From assembly GCA_028707875.1 (NCBI GenBank), contig JAQWAC010000002.1:1-46195 (forward strand): DNA of 46,195 bases, read 5' to 3'. The notes under the pieces were generated by a model. It was given only the letters and a program-made list of their open reading frames with translations. It had not been told where the DNA came from and ran no database searches. The position numbers and the translations under genes were made by a program. Shown here in pieces: positions 26,159 through 35,221 of the stretch. Each line of letters opens with the position of its first letter. Positions within the stretch are counted from its first letter, which is position 1. The DNA is from Candidatus Peribacteraceae bacterium. Its GTDB lineage: Bacteria; Patescibacteriota; Gracilibacteria; Peribacterales; Peribacteraceae.

Positions 26159-26827
26159 TCAGACACGCCCCTCTGAGACCTTCGTTTCGGTAAGGGAAGC
26201 TCCTTTGGTGACGATGCCGGGGACTTCCAATACTTCTCTCTTCGCAAGTTTGTCTCCTTCAAACATGTAGATGTAGGGCGTACAGAGGCCGATTTCCAGA
26301 CTTGCCGCCGCCTCGGGCTCCAGATGCTCCAGATACCGGATCATGGGACGCAAACTGTTGCCATGCGCGGCAACCAAAACAGTTTCGCCCTTCACGACGA
26401 AGGGGAGAATATACTGAAGGAAATACGGCTTCGTCCGGCGTTCACAATCCTCATGACTTTCCCCGTTGGGCGGCTGAACCGAAAAACTTCTGCGCCACTG
26501 CTGTACTTTATCCACACCGTATTTCTGAACGGTTTCCGCTTTGTTGAGCCCCTGTAAATCCCCGTAGAAACGTTCATTGAGAGCGGAGTCATAATCCACA
26601 GGAATCTTCGTCTGCCTGAGCTCTTTCAAAATCACATCAAGTGTCCGGTTCGCACGAATCAAGCGTGAGGTGAAAGCACGATCAAAATGATAGGAGCGCA
26701 GTACTTTGGCACAGGAAACCGCATCATTCTCTCCGCGTTCCGTCAGGGGTACATCGGACCACCCGGTGAAGCGGTTCTCCAGATTCCACTGAGATTGGCC
26801 ATGACGAAGCAGTATGAGCGTTCCCAT
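26159..26827 (-). CDS. gpmA: 2,3-bisphosphoglycerate-dependent phosphoglycerate mutase
   Basis: LILLRHGQSQWNLENRFTGWSDVPLTERG...LNERFYGDLQGLNKAE...AAHGNSLRPMIRYLE. Confidence 0.95.
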   Translation of the reverse strand: MGTLILLRHGQSQWNLENRFTGWSDVPLTERGENDAVSCAKVLRSYHFDRAFTSRLIRANRTLDVILKELRQTKIPVDYDSALNERFYGDLQGLNKAETVQKYGVDKVQQWRRSFSVQPPNGESHEDCERRTKPYFLQYILPFVVKGETVLVAAHGNSLRPMIRYLEHLEPEAAASLEIGLCTPYIYMFEGDKLAKREVLEVPGIVTKGASLTETKVSEGRV

Positions 26828-26885
26828 GACTTTCAGCTTACCAGCTTTCGGAATTCTGTACACGCGGTATACAATGACAACAGTC

Positions 26886-27203
26886 ATGGACATCCGCCGC
26901 ATTTCACATCTCCGGTTCTTCCACACCATCGCGTGGGCGGTGCTCGTCTGCGGACTCGTCGTCGGCGCGGCGGCATCCCTCGGGCGCGCAACCCTGAACC
27001 TGAAGGCGGCACTCACCGACAAGCCGGATATCGCCATCTATCTTCTCTTACCCGAGGAAAAAATCGGGAGGACGGTGCTTCTGCGGGATCTGGATACCGA
27101 GCGCGATTACCTCGCGGAAACGAAGGACGGACCAAAGCTCGTCCGCCTGAAAAAAACGGACAAGCAGTGGTTCGTATCGAGCGTGGAGCAACTCCGCGAG
27201 TAA
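26886..27203 (+). CDS. Small single-TM hypothetical protein
   Basis: MDIRRISHLRFFHTIAWAVLVCGLVVGAAASL...; ORF of ~105 aa. Confidence 0.5.
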   Translation: MDIRRISHLRFFHTIAWAVLVCGLVVGAAASLGRATLNLKAALTDKPDIAIYLLLPEEKIGRTVLLRDLDTERDYLAETKDGPKLVRLKKTDKQWFVSSVEQLRE

Positions 27204-27205
27204 TA

Positions 27206-27276
27206 CCTAATGGATAATGAACATTGGAAAATGGATAATCATCCATTGTCAATTTTCCATTATCCATTCACCAAAG
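27206..27276. repeat. AT-rich inverted repeat, intergenic
   Basis: AATGGATAATGAACATTGGAAAATGGATAATCATCCATTGTCAATTTTCCATTATCCATT. Confidence 0.85.
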
Positions 27277-27299
27277 GGGGAAAGTTCTATAATCACCCT

Positions 27300-28049
27300 A
27301 TGCCCCGTGTCGTTCTCCTCGGCGTTCCTCTCGATCCGGTCACGCCGGAAGAAGCCGTCGCATGTATCAAGAGATATCTGGCTGAAGAAAAGCAGTACCA
27401 TGTGATGACCCCGAACAGCGAAATGCTCGTGGAAGCCTCCCGAAATCCCGCATTTCGTGCGCTCCTCAATGATACTTCGCTCAATATCCCCGATTCAGCC
27501 GGGCTCCTCTGGATGGCGAAACTCACGGGACAGTCGCTCCCTGAGCGCGTCACCGGCGTCGATACGGTTTCCGCTCTCTGCCGGGAACTCACGGAGGAAC
27601 ATCCCGTCTTCCTGTTGGGTGCGGCTCCGGGAGTGGCGGAACTGGCGGCCGAAAAATTGAAGGCCATGAATCCCCGCCTGAAAATCGCAGGCTGCCTCAG
27701 CGGATCTCCGCGCGAAGAGGATGCACAAACGATCATCGAAAAAATCCGTGCCGTTTCGCCTCATCTCCTGCTCGTTGCGTACGGAGCACCGACGCAAGAT
27801 CAATGGATTCAGCGACACATCAGGGATCTTCCTTCGGTTCGTGTCGCCATGGGCATCGGCGGCACCTTCGACTTTCTGGCGGGAACACGGAAGCGCGCTC
27901 CGGTCTTTCTGCAAAAAACGGGCCTCGAATGGATGTGGCGGCTGTTCCGGGAACCAAAGCGCATCGGAAGAATCTGGAATGCAGTTGTTATCTTTCCCCT
28001 GCTGGTTGTGCAATACGGAAGAGGCAATCCGGGAAAGGATAAGAAATAG
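27300..28049 (+). CDS. WecG/TagA/CpsF-family glycosyltransferase
   Basis: VMTPNSEMLVEASRNPAFRALLNDTSLNIPDSAGLLWMAK...RVTGVDTV...VAYGAPTQDQWI...VAMGIGGTFDFLAGTRKRAPVFLQKTGLEWMWRLFREPKR. Confidence 0.96.
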   Translation: MPRVVLLGVPLDPVTPEEAVACIKRYLAEEKQYHVMTPNSEMLVEASRNPAFRALLNDTSLNIPDSAGLLWMAKLTGQSLPERVTGVDTVSALCRELTEEHPVFLLGAAPGVAELAAEKLKAMNPRLKIAGCLSGSPREEDAQTIIEKIRAVSPHLLLVAYGAPTQDQWIQRHIRDLPSVRVAMGIGGTFDFLAGTRKRAPVFLQKTGLEWMWRLFREPKRIGRIWNAVVIFPLLVVQYGRGNPGKDKK

Positions 28050-28112
28050 ATAATGAATAATGGATAATACTTCGTTCAATTATTCATTTTCCATTTTCCA
28101 TTTTCCATTTAT
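28046..28112. repeat. AT-rich inverted repeat, intergenic
   Basis: ATAATGAATAATGGATAATACTTCGTTCAATTATTCATTTTCCATTTTCCATTTTCCATTT. Confidence 0.85.
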
Positions 28113-28124
28113 AGTTGTCGCCCA

Positions 28125-28859
28125 ATGAAACGCCTTCTCCTCCCGTTCTTCGCGCTGATCCTCGCTTCGTGCACGCTCCCCGTACGCACACCGCCCGCAG
28201 AACAGGCAGAGTCTTCTTCCTCCTCGCTCTCCGTCAGTTCGGTCTCTTCCGCCCGGATCGAAGAGGTGGAGGGAACCGGTGAGCGCGCACCGACCACGGA
28301 GGAACTCACGGAAACGGGCTCGCTCGCGGAGCGGCTTCTCCCTTCAGGAGTACTGGAAGTCGGCGAAGCTGCGGCTCCGGTGACGCTCCTCATTTTCACC
28401 GAACACAACTGCAGCTACTGCCGCCAATTCCTCACGGAACTCTTCCCGAGGCTCCGGAGCGAATACGTCGACAAAGGAATCCTAAAGATCCAAATCGCGA
28501 TGCTGACGCTCAAAAAGTACGCAGCAAGCTCTGATGCGGCCCACGGACTCATCTGCGCCTCCGCGCAGGGAAAAGGATTCCAAATGCACCGGATTCTCTT
28601 TCAGAATCCGAACAAGAGCCCCGATGCCATCCGATCCTACGCACAGGAAATGGCACTCGACCAGAAAACATTCGACGCATGTCTGAAGAGCGGTGCGACG
28701 GCGGAACTCGTGAGCGGCCAGGAGGGGTGGGCGGGAAGCCTGAATGTTTCCGTCGTTCCGGCTTTCTTCCTGAATGGCGAGAAGTTCATCGGCCTGCCGT
28801 ACTATCCGGACCTGCGCGGCAGAATCGAGGAGGCGATCAAGAAGGCGAAGGAACAGTAG
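28125..28859 (+). CDS. DsbA-like thioredoxin-fold lipoprotein
   Basis: Lipobox MKRLLLPFFALILASCT; VTLLIFTEHNCSYCRQFLTELFPRL; SVVPAFFLNGEKFIG. Confidence 0.9.
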   Translation: MKRLLLPFFALILASCTLPVRTPPAEQAESSSSSLSVSSVSSARIEEVEGTGERAPTTEELTETGSLAERLLPSGVLEVGEAAAPVTLLIFTEHNCSYCRQFLTELFPRLRSEYVDKGILKIQIAMLTLKKYAASSDAAHGLICASAQGKGFQMHRILFQNPNKSPDAIRSYAQEMALDQKTFDACLKSGATAELVSGQEGWAGSLNVSVVPAFFLNGEKFIGLPYYPDLRGRIEEAIKKAKEQ

Positions 28860-28874
28860 AGCTATACTGAAACC

Positions 28875-29432
28875 ATGGTAACAATCTTCCTTTTCCACGG
28901 CGTCAGGGGACATCCTGAGGAAAACTGGTTTCCGTGGCTGAAGAAAGAACTTCAGAAAGTGAGGCACCCCGTCATCGTGCCGCCCTTCCCGCATGCCGAT
29001 CATCCGGAGCTCAGGGAGTGGCTCGATTTTTTTGAGCAATGGAGACCTCTTCTGAACGCTGGGACCATATTCGTCGGGCACAGCCTCGGGTGCACATTCG
29101 CTCTGCGACTGCTGGAACAATTGAAGCAACCGATACGTGCGACTTTCCTTGTCGCGCCCGTCTGGGGAGTCATGGAGAACAAGTTTGACCCGCTCATGAC
29201 AAGTTTCACATCGGCGCCCTTCGACTGGCGGGCCATTCGGGAAAATGCGGGTGCAATCACCGTCCTCCACTCCGATAACGATCCGTATATCGCACCGAAA
29301 AAGACCGAAGAGCTTGCGAAAAACCTCGGTGTCGGAGTGACGTTGATCAGGAACGGCGGGCACTTGAACGAGGCGGCCGGATACACGACGTTTGAAGAAC
29401 TCCGAGCCGCAATAATGGATATTCTCCCGTAG
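28875..29432 (+). CDS. Alpha/beta hydrolase, RBBP9/YdeN-like
   Basis: VTIFLFHGVRGHPEENWFPWLKKEL, TIFVGHSLGCTFALRLLE, GGHLNEAAGYTTFEEL. Confidence 0.85.
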   Translation: MVTIFLFHGVRGHPEENWFPWLKKELQKVRHPVIVPPFPHADHPELREWLDFFEQWRPLLNAGTIFVGHSLGCTFALRLLEQLKQPIRATFLVAPVWGVMENKFDPLMTSFTSAPFDWRAIRENAGAITVLHSDNDPYIAPKKTEELAKNLGVGVTLIRNGGHLNEAAGYTTFEELRAAIMDILP

Positions 29433-29454
29433 CAGGGATCCGCGGGTCCCTGCT
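29431..29454. repeat. Hairpin AGCAGGGA-TCCGCGGG-TCCCTGCT, possible half-copy of the two-hairpin family
   Basis: 8-bp perfect stem; apical region resembles copy A (GGGTCTTGCGGGTCCC). Confidence 0.5.
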
Positions 29455-29458
29455 GCAG

Positions 29459-29725
29459 TTATTGCCGGATGCGCACCACCTTCGTCTTCGCGGTATGCCC
29501 CTTCAGGATCTCCACATGAGACTTCGGTACGTCGAACTCATCCGCGAGGAACCGCACAAGCTCCTCATTCGCCTTGCCATCTTCCGGCACCGCCGCGATA
29601 TCCAGTTTGATTGTTCCGTCGGCCATCACTTCTTTGACACGCGTCCGCGAAGCGCCGGGATGCACACGAACATCAAAAGAGACTTCTCCTTTTTCCGCCA
29701 ATAATTTCTTTGATTCATCAAACAC
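29459..29725 (-). CDS. DUF167/YggU family protein
   Basis: VRVHPGASRTRVKEVMADGTIKLDIAAVPEDGKANEELVRFLADEFDVPKSHVEILKGHTAKTKVVRI. Confidence 0.88.
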   Translation of the reverse strand: MFDESKKLLAEKGEVSFDVRVHPGASRTRVKEVMADGTIKLDIAAVPEDGKANEELVRFLADEFDVPKSHVEILKGHTAKTKVVRIRQ

Positions 29726-29764
29726 AGGACCAGTATGCCATTCCTACGCTCTTCACCATACTCC

Positions 29765-30454
29765 CTACGCCCCAAGATTGGTTTTCCTCCACTTCTCAAT
29801 CTCTTTGTGATTCCCCGAGAGGAGCACATCGGGAACTTTCAGACCATGGAATTCCTCCGGCCGCGTGTAGTGCGGGTACTCCTTCTTGCGGCCGAGCGAA
29901 GCCGAGAAACTCTCTTCTGCCGCAGATTCGTCTTTGCCGAGCACGCCCGGAATGTGACGCGCCACCGCATCAATGAGTACCATCGCGGGGAGCTCCCCGC
30001 CCGTGAGCACGTAATCGCCGATGGAAATCTCCTCATCGATCCACCCGCCGTCGATGATCCGCTGATCGATGCCCTCGTAGTGTCCGCAGAGCAGAAGCAG
30101 CCAGTCCTCCTTGTGTGCTATGCGTTCAACTTTCGTCTGCGTGAGTCTCTTCCCTCTTGGAGAAAGATAGATCCTCCACGGTTTTCCTTTATTTCCTTTA
30201 CTTCTTTTATTTCCTTTCTCTCCTTCGTCCATAACCGCCTCAATCGCCTTCACCGCAACGTCCACCTTGAGCACCATTCCCGCCCCGCCTCCATACGGCG
30301 TGTCATCCACCTGACGGTACCGATTCAATCCGAACGTCCGGAGATCATGGAAGTGAATATCCAGAAGCCCTTTGCTGCGCGCCCGCTCGATGATGCTCTC
30401 GGTCAGAGGCCCCTGAAACATACCGGGAAAGAGAGTGAGAATGTCGATCCTCAT
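29765..30454 (-). CDS. trmD: tRNA (guanine-N1)-methyltransferase
   Basis: MRIDILTLFPGMFQGPLTESIIERA...DDTPYGGGAGMVLKVD...CGHYEGIDQR...EISIGDYVLTGGELPAMVLIDAVARHIPGVLG. Confidence 0.97.
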   Translation of the reverse strand: MRIDILTLFPGMFQGPLTESIIERARSKGLLDIHFHDLRTFGLNRYRQVDDTPYGGGAGMVLKVDVAVKAIEAVMDEGEKGNKRSKGNKGKPWRIYLSPRGKRLTQTKVERIAHKEDWLLLLCGHYEGIDQRIIDGGWIDEEISIGDYVLTGGELPAMVLIDAVARHIPGVLGKDESAAEESFSASLGRKKEYPHYTRPEEFHGLKVPDVLLSGNHKEIEKWRKTNLGA

Positions 30455-30494
30455 GGAAAGAAAAGATGTAGACTGCAGTCTACCAGACTGTCGC

Positions 30495-31448
30495 ATGGGA
30501 ACCCCGAAAATCTCCATTCTCGTGCCCACCTATAACCCCGTTCCGGAGCACCTCCGGGAGGCTCTGGAGTGCCTCAGGAGCCAAACCATGCGGGAGTGGC
30601 ATGCCGTCATCCATGATGATTGCTCGACCGTCGATGTGTTGGCAATTGTCGAGCCATTTCTCACGGATACCCGCTTCACCTTCGTGCGGAGCGACTGCCG
30701 CCTGGGAATCGGGGGGAACTGGAATGCGTGCCTGACATACGCAACGGCCCCCGTCATCCAATATCTCTTTCAGGATGACCTGTGGTCGCCTATGTTCCTC
30801 GAAAAAGGCCTCGCGATTCTCGAGACACATCCTTCCGTCGGCTTCGTCTCGATCGATCATGAGTACCGTTATGAGAACGGACGGAACAATGCGGCGTACT
30901 ACGACGAACTGAACGCGTTCAAGCGCATGAAGATCGCAGCGGGGGAACATCGTGGCGGGGAAATGCTCCGCCAATGGCTCGCATTCGATCTGAAGCCCGG
31001 CCTCATCGGGGAACCGTCCTTCGTCATGATCCGCCGCTCGCTCACGGAGAAGATCGGCCCGTTCCTCACGGACATGCCGCAGAGTCTGGATAACGAATAC
31101 TGGATCCGCGCACTCCTCTCCTCCGATTGGTACTTCCTGAAAGAATCACTCGGAGAATTCCGCGTACATGCCGCAGCCGCGAGCGCAATGAATGATCTGG
31201 CGGGGGCGGGGCTGGCCGATCGCCTCCGTATCTATCAGCTTCTTCTGAAACAACTTCCGCGCAAAAGTGATCTCCACGCGACAACGCAGACCTCGCTCAT
31301 TCGCGCACTCTCCGCCATGGTGCGGCGATTCTTCCAGCGCAGGAAGCAGGGCAAGAGCGTGGCGATGCGCGGAGGCAGCAAGAAAACCATTCTTCTGTTC
31401 GTGCTTCGACATCCGCTCATTTTTCTGAATAGTCTTCGTCGGAAATGA
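30495..31448 (+). CDS. Glycosyltransferase family 2
   Basis: KISILVPTYNPVPEHLREALECLRSQT...HDDCSTVDVLA...IGGNWNACLTYATAPVIQYLFQDDLW. Confidence 0.92.
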   Translation: MGTPKISILVPTYNPVPEHLREALECLRSQTMREWHAVIHDDCSTVDVLAIVEPFLTDTRFTFVRSDCRLGIGGNWNACLTYATAPVIQYLFQDDLWSPMFLEKGLAILETHPSVGFVSIDHEYRYENGRNNAAYYDELNAFKRMKIAAGEHRGGEMLRQWLAFDLKPGLIGEPSFVMIRRSLTEKIGPFLTDMPQSLDNEYWIRALLSSDWYFLKESLGEFRVHAAAASAMNDLAGAGLADRLRIYQLLLKQLPRKSDLHATTQTSLIRALSAMVRRFFQRRKQGKSVAMRGGSKKTILLFVLRHPLIFLNSLRRK

Positions 31449-31451
31449 GAA

Positions 31452-31847
31452 TCACAGGTGGCTGAGGAAGTTGCGGTTGCCGCTGTACGCATTCTCCCCT
31501 GTTCTCAGGGATCTTTTGTCTCTTTTTCCGAATCCGCGCGAATGAATTTCCTTGGGTGGCACCTCTCTAAGCAGAACTTTGAAACGCTCGTGGACCTTCG
31601 CACTCTCAGCCTCCAGCGCCCTGCAAACAGGATTCGTCTCGCCTGCCTTGCTCTCCAAGGCCATCAAGGTGGCGTTGAGTTTGTCACGGGTCTGACGCAG
31701 TGCGATGTCCACATCCGCGGGGAGGCCCTCGATCGTATTCTTTCTGCGTGCCCAGTTCAGTACATCACGACTCTCCTGAATGGCGCCGCGACACCGGTCC
31801 ACAAAAGGACGATAGCTCTTCGGGATCTGATCTTCGGATAAGCGCAT
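31452..31847 (-). CDS. Hypothetical protein
   Basis: ORF of 131 aa in otherwise empty interval; charged helical composition. Confidence 0.4.
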   Translation of the reverse strand: MRLSEDQIPKSYRPFVDRCRGAIQESRDVLNWARRKNTIEGLPADVDIALRQTRDKLNATLMALESKAGETNPVCRALEAESAKVHERFKVLLREVPPKEIHSRGFGKRDKRSLRTGENAYSGNRNFLSHL

Positions 31848-31906
31848 AGGGAAGCGGAAAGAGAGAGGGCATCTTAATGATTTCCCCTGTTCCGTCCAAG
31901 CAATAA

Positions 31907-32794
31907 CTACACAAATTTCTTCAGAAAACCGCTCACGTCCACGATCTTCACCTCTTCCACGGGCGTTGTTTTCACGCCCTGACGCGGCTTGAGGCGCTCA
32001 TGGAACGCCGGCTGCTCCTCCGTCTGATAGAGGATGCCCGTGGCCACGCGCTTGGAGGTGTCCACCGCGAGCTTCCGTGCCTTCTCGAAGTTCTTCGGAT
32101 CGTGCCCCTCCGCGGCGGCATCATAGCAATGCTCCAGAAGCCACTCGTGCGTGGCGAACTTGTTGTACGTGGGGCATGCCTGCAGGACGTCGACATACGC
32201 GAATCCGCGATGTCTGATCGCAGCCTTCAGGATTTCCGTGAGTTGCGGAATGTTGCCGGAGAATCCGCGTGCGACGAACGTGGGGGCAAGGGAGAAAATG
32301 AAATCCATGCTGTTGAGCGTCTCCTCGGGAATGCCGTTGGGCGAGGAATTCATCGGCTGCCCCTGCCACGTGAGGGCGCTCGCCTGCCCCGTCGTGAGGC
32401 CGTAGTTGGCGTTGTTGTGCAGCACGAAGGTCATCTGATAGTTGCTGCGCACGGCATGAACCAGGTGCCCCACTCCTTCCGAAAAACTGGCGCCGTCGCC
32501 GCCGAATGCGATGACGGGAACGGTGGGATTTGCGAGCGATGCACCCGCGGAGAGCGGGAGGACACGGCCGTGCAGACCGTGGAAGCGGTAGCCTCCTGTC
32601 TTGTCCGAGCCGTTGCCGTGGCATCCGACGTCGTAGCAGAGGAGCACCTGCCACGGTTTCAATCCGAGCTCGACGAGCGCAAGTTTCGTTGCGCCCCAGA
32701 TGCCGTAATTCCCGCACCCATCGCACCACGTGCAGGGATTTTGGGAGGCATAGTCCTTCATGGCGGCGCCGATTTCCGATGCGGAGAGGCTCAT
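31907..32794 (-). CDS. 2-oxoacid:ferredoxin oxidoreductase beta subunit
   Basis: WCDGCGNYGIWGATKLALVELGL, GDGASFSEGVGHLVHAVRSNYQMTFVLHNNANYGLTTGQASALT. Confidence 0.93.
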   Translation of the reverse strand: MSLSASEIGAAMKDYASQNPCTWCDGCGNYGIWGATKLALVELGLKPWQVLLCYDVGCHGNGSDKTGGYRFHGLHGRVLPLSAGASLANPTVPVIAFGGDGASFSEGVGHLVHAVRSNYQMTFVLHNNANYGLTTGQASALTWQGQPMNSSPNGIPEETLNSMDFIFSLAPTFVARGFSGNIPQLTEILKAAIRHRGFAYVDVLQACPTYNKFATHEWLLEHCYDAAAEGHDPKNFEKARKLAVDTSKRVATGILYQTEEQPAFHERLKPRQGVKTTPVEEVKIVDVSGFLKKFV

Positions 32795-34548
32795 GATTGC
32801 AGAGTGGTGAGAATGGAATCTCTGAGTTCATCATGAAAAAACGGACGTCCGTCATACTTCAGAATCGTCTGCGTCTCATCGCGGCCGCTCGCACGCTTGA
32901 GAAGAGAGGCCAACTGCCCCTCGTGACTGCACTCCACGAAGATCGTCCGCTTGGCCGTACGCGAGAGCATCTCGAACGCCTCGGTCTTGAGCGGCCAGAG
33001 GTACTGATAGTGCAAATATCCGATGCTCTTCTTCTTCAGCTCCTCGCACTCCATCACATCGAGGACGACGCCGCGATTGCTGCCCCAGCTCACAATCAAT
33101 GTCTCCGGATTCTTCGGCCCGACGTACACGGGCTCGGGGAGCGCCGCCTTCAGCGCGGCAATTTTCTTCATCCGCTTCTCCATCTGCAGACGGGCATTCT
33201 CCGCATCCTCGGAGTCCGAACCGTCCGCCGTATGCTCATCGCCCTGCGCGCAGAAGACCGCTGCTTCGCTGCCCGGCAGCCACCGCATGGAAACGCCGTC
33301 CGGCGCTGCGGGATCATAGCGATCGGAAGACCGGAGTTTTTTGAGTTCCGCTTTGTCCGTGACGAGCCGCCCGCGCTTGAGTTTGGCACGTGTCTGATCG
33401 AAGGGCTCCTGCGTGAAGAGTGCTTCCCCGAGCTGCTTGTCCGTGAGAACGATCACCGGAATCTGGAATTCCTCCGCATAATTGAACGCCACCGGAAGAA
33501 GATCGAACGCATCCTGCGTATCGCTTGCCGATACCACCAGCCGCGCGAATTCCCCGTGACCGCTCCCGATCGCCATGGAGAGATCCCCCTGCGCCGTCCA
33601 CGTGGGGAGCGCCGTGCCGGGACCCGGCCGCTGTGCGAGAATGAAGACGGCGGGAGTTTCCGTGATCCCCGTGAGCGAGAGCGTCTCCGTCATCAGATCG
33701 AACCCGCCGCCCGCCGTCGCCGTGATGGCGCGCGTGCCCATGTGCATGGCTCCGACCATCATCTGCGCCGCCGTGATCTCATCCTCCGCCTGCTTCACCG
33801 CCATACCCGTTTCATTCTGCATATCCGCGATGAAGGTGAGAATGGGGCTGCTGGGTGTCATCGGATAGCCGGCGTACACGCGGCATCCCGCATGGATGAT
33901 CCCGAGTCCCATCGCCTGACTGCCCGTGAGGAGCAGATGGTTCTTCCACTTGGGATCGGGCGTGGGAAGTGTGGGGGAGAGACCGGGTGCGATCTGTTGG
34001 CACGCAGTGAATCCTTCCGCGATACAGGCGAAGTTCAGTTCCAATAAGTCCTTCTTGTGCCCGAACTGTTCGCGCACCAGCTCGTGCAGTTGCTCCTGCT
34101 TCTGCCCGAGGAGCGACCACACGACGGCCGTGATGAGGACATTGCCCAGAATCGGCTTGGCCTTGAGCTTGCGAAGGATTTCCTCCGTGGGGAGATAGAG
34201 GACCCGAATGCCCTGCTCGGCAATATATGCCTCGTCCTCCTTCTTCCTGAATTTCCACTGCGACGTCTGATGGAGGAGGATGCCGCCTTTCTTCAGGTCG
34301 CGGAGATTCTTCTCGATCCCGTGATGGTTGAATGTCACCACAACATCGACCTTCGTCGCGGAACTGCGAACGGGATCGGCGGAAACATCCAGCTGGTAAC
34401 TCGAATGTCCCCCTTTGATGATCGACATGTACTCGCGGTAACCGAAGACGCAGTACCCGCTGCGCTTGAGCCCCTTGGCACACATTTCCCCGACGGAGTT
34501 CACCCCCTGCCCCTGCGCCCCGACGATTTTAAGAGCAAGCCTCACCAT
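32791..34548 (-). CDS. 2-oxoacid:acceptor oxidoreductase, fused gamma-alpha subunit
   Basis: VGAQGQGVNSVGEMCAKGLKRSG; GLGIIHAGCRVYAGYPMTPSSPILTFIADMQNETGMAVKQAEDEITA; RTIFVECSHEGQLASLLK. Confidence 0.93.
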   Translation of the reverse strand: MVRLALKIVGAQGQGVNSVGEMCAKGLKRSGYCVFGYREYMSIIKGGHSSYQLDVSADPVRSSATKVDVVVTFNHHGIEKNLRDLKKGGILLHQTSQWKFRKKEDEAYIAEQGIRVLYLPTEEILRKLKAKPILGNVLITAVVWSLLGQKQEQLHELVREQFGHKKDLLELNFACIAEGFTACQQIAPGLSPTLPTPDPKWKNHLLLTGSQAMGLGIIHAGCRVYAGYPMTPSSPILTFIADMQNETGMAVKQAEDEITAAQMMVGAMHMGTRAITATAGGGFDLMTETLSLTGITETPAVFILAQRPGPGTALPTWTAQGDLSMAIGSGHGEFARLVVSASDTQDAFDLLPVAFNYAEEFQIPVIVLTDKQLGEALFTQEPFDQTRAKLKRGRLVTDKAELKKLRSSDRYDPAAPDGVSMRWLPGSEAAVFCAQGDEHTADGSDSEDAENARLQMEKRMKKIAALKAALPEPVYVGPKNPETLIVSWGSNRGVVLDVMECEELKKKSIGYLHYQYLWPLKTEAFEMLSRTAKRTIFVECSHEGQLASLLKRASGRDETQTILKYDGRPFFHDELRDSILTTLQS

Positions 34549-34571
34549 AAGATAAAGAAAGGAATGGCCTG

Positions 34572-34640
34572 AGCGCCTGCCCGTCCGTAGCTCCGACCAC
34601 GAGCAGAGCCGAGGGGGAGGAGCGAAGGCGGGCCTACGAT
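34572..34640. repeat. Imperfect inverted repeat GCCCGTCCGTAGCTCC / GGAGCGAAGGCGGGC
   Basis: Read directly in the intergenic region upstream of the oxidoreductase genes. Confidence 0.55.
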
Positions 34641-34657
34641 TTTGAGAGCGAGGCGTG

Positions 34658-35128
34658 TCATGAAGCGAGGGCGGGAACTTTGGAAGGCAACTTCTGCGCC
34701 CACTTCGTCACCTTCTCCTCCTGACCGTAGGGATCATTCACGATGACGAGGGAATCCACCGTCATGCCGTTGTGCTGCGTCACAAATTGCATCAGGTGTT
34801 CCATCGCACGGGCGGTGTAGAAGTAGCGATTGTCTCCGAGTGCGACGAGGATGCACGGCTTCTTCTGCAGATCGACATCTTTGGCCTTCTCTTTGAGCAA
34901 TGCATGCATGTGCGGGTTGAGCTGACCTTCGGTGCCGCCGGTATTCCACGTGCCGCACGCAAGGAGCAGGACATCGCCTTTCAGGAGATCTTCCGACTTC
35001 ACCGATTCCGCGCGCCGCTTCTCGATCGTGAGCTTCGGCACGGAGGCACGAAGCACATCAATGAGCGTATCGACGACGTGTTCCGTGTGGCCGGTGGAGG
35101 TGGCGAAGATGATATGGAGAGAAGCCAC
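34658..35128 (-). CDS. Flavodoxin-like protein (probable GTG start)
   Basis: LHIIFATSTGHTEHVVDTLIDVL, DVLLLACGTWNTGGTEGQLNPHMHALL, GDNRYFYTARAMEHLMQFV. Confidence 0.85.
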   Translation of the reverse strand: MASLHIIFATSTGHTEHVVDTLIDVLRASVPKLTIEKRRAESVKSEDLLKGDVLLLACGTWNTGGTEGQLNPHMHALLKEKAKDVDLQKKPCILVALGDNRYFYTARAMEHLMQFVTQHNGMTVDSLVIVNDPYGQEEKVTKWAQKLPSKVPALAS

Positions 35129-35221
35129 AGAGAGAAGGAAGAGGCTCCATTGTAGCGCGTTCCGGCCTGAGTGCAGAAAAACCTTGCTTTCCATAATGAG
35201 CGGGTTATTCTCCCGTCCTTT

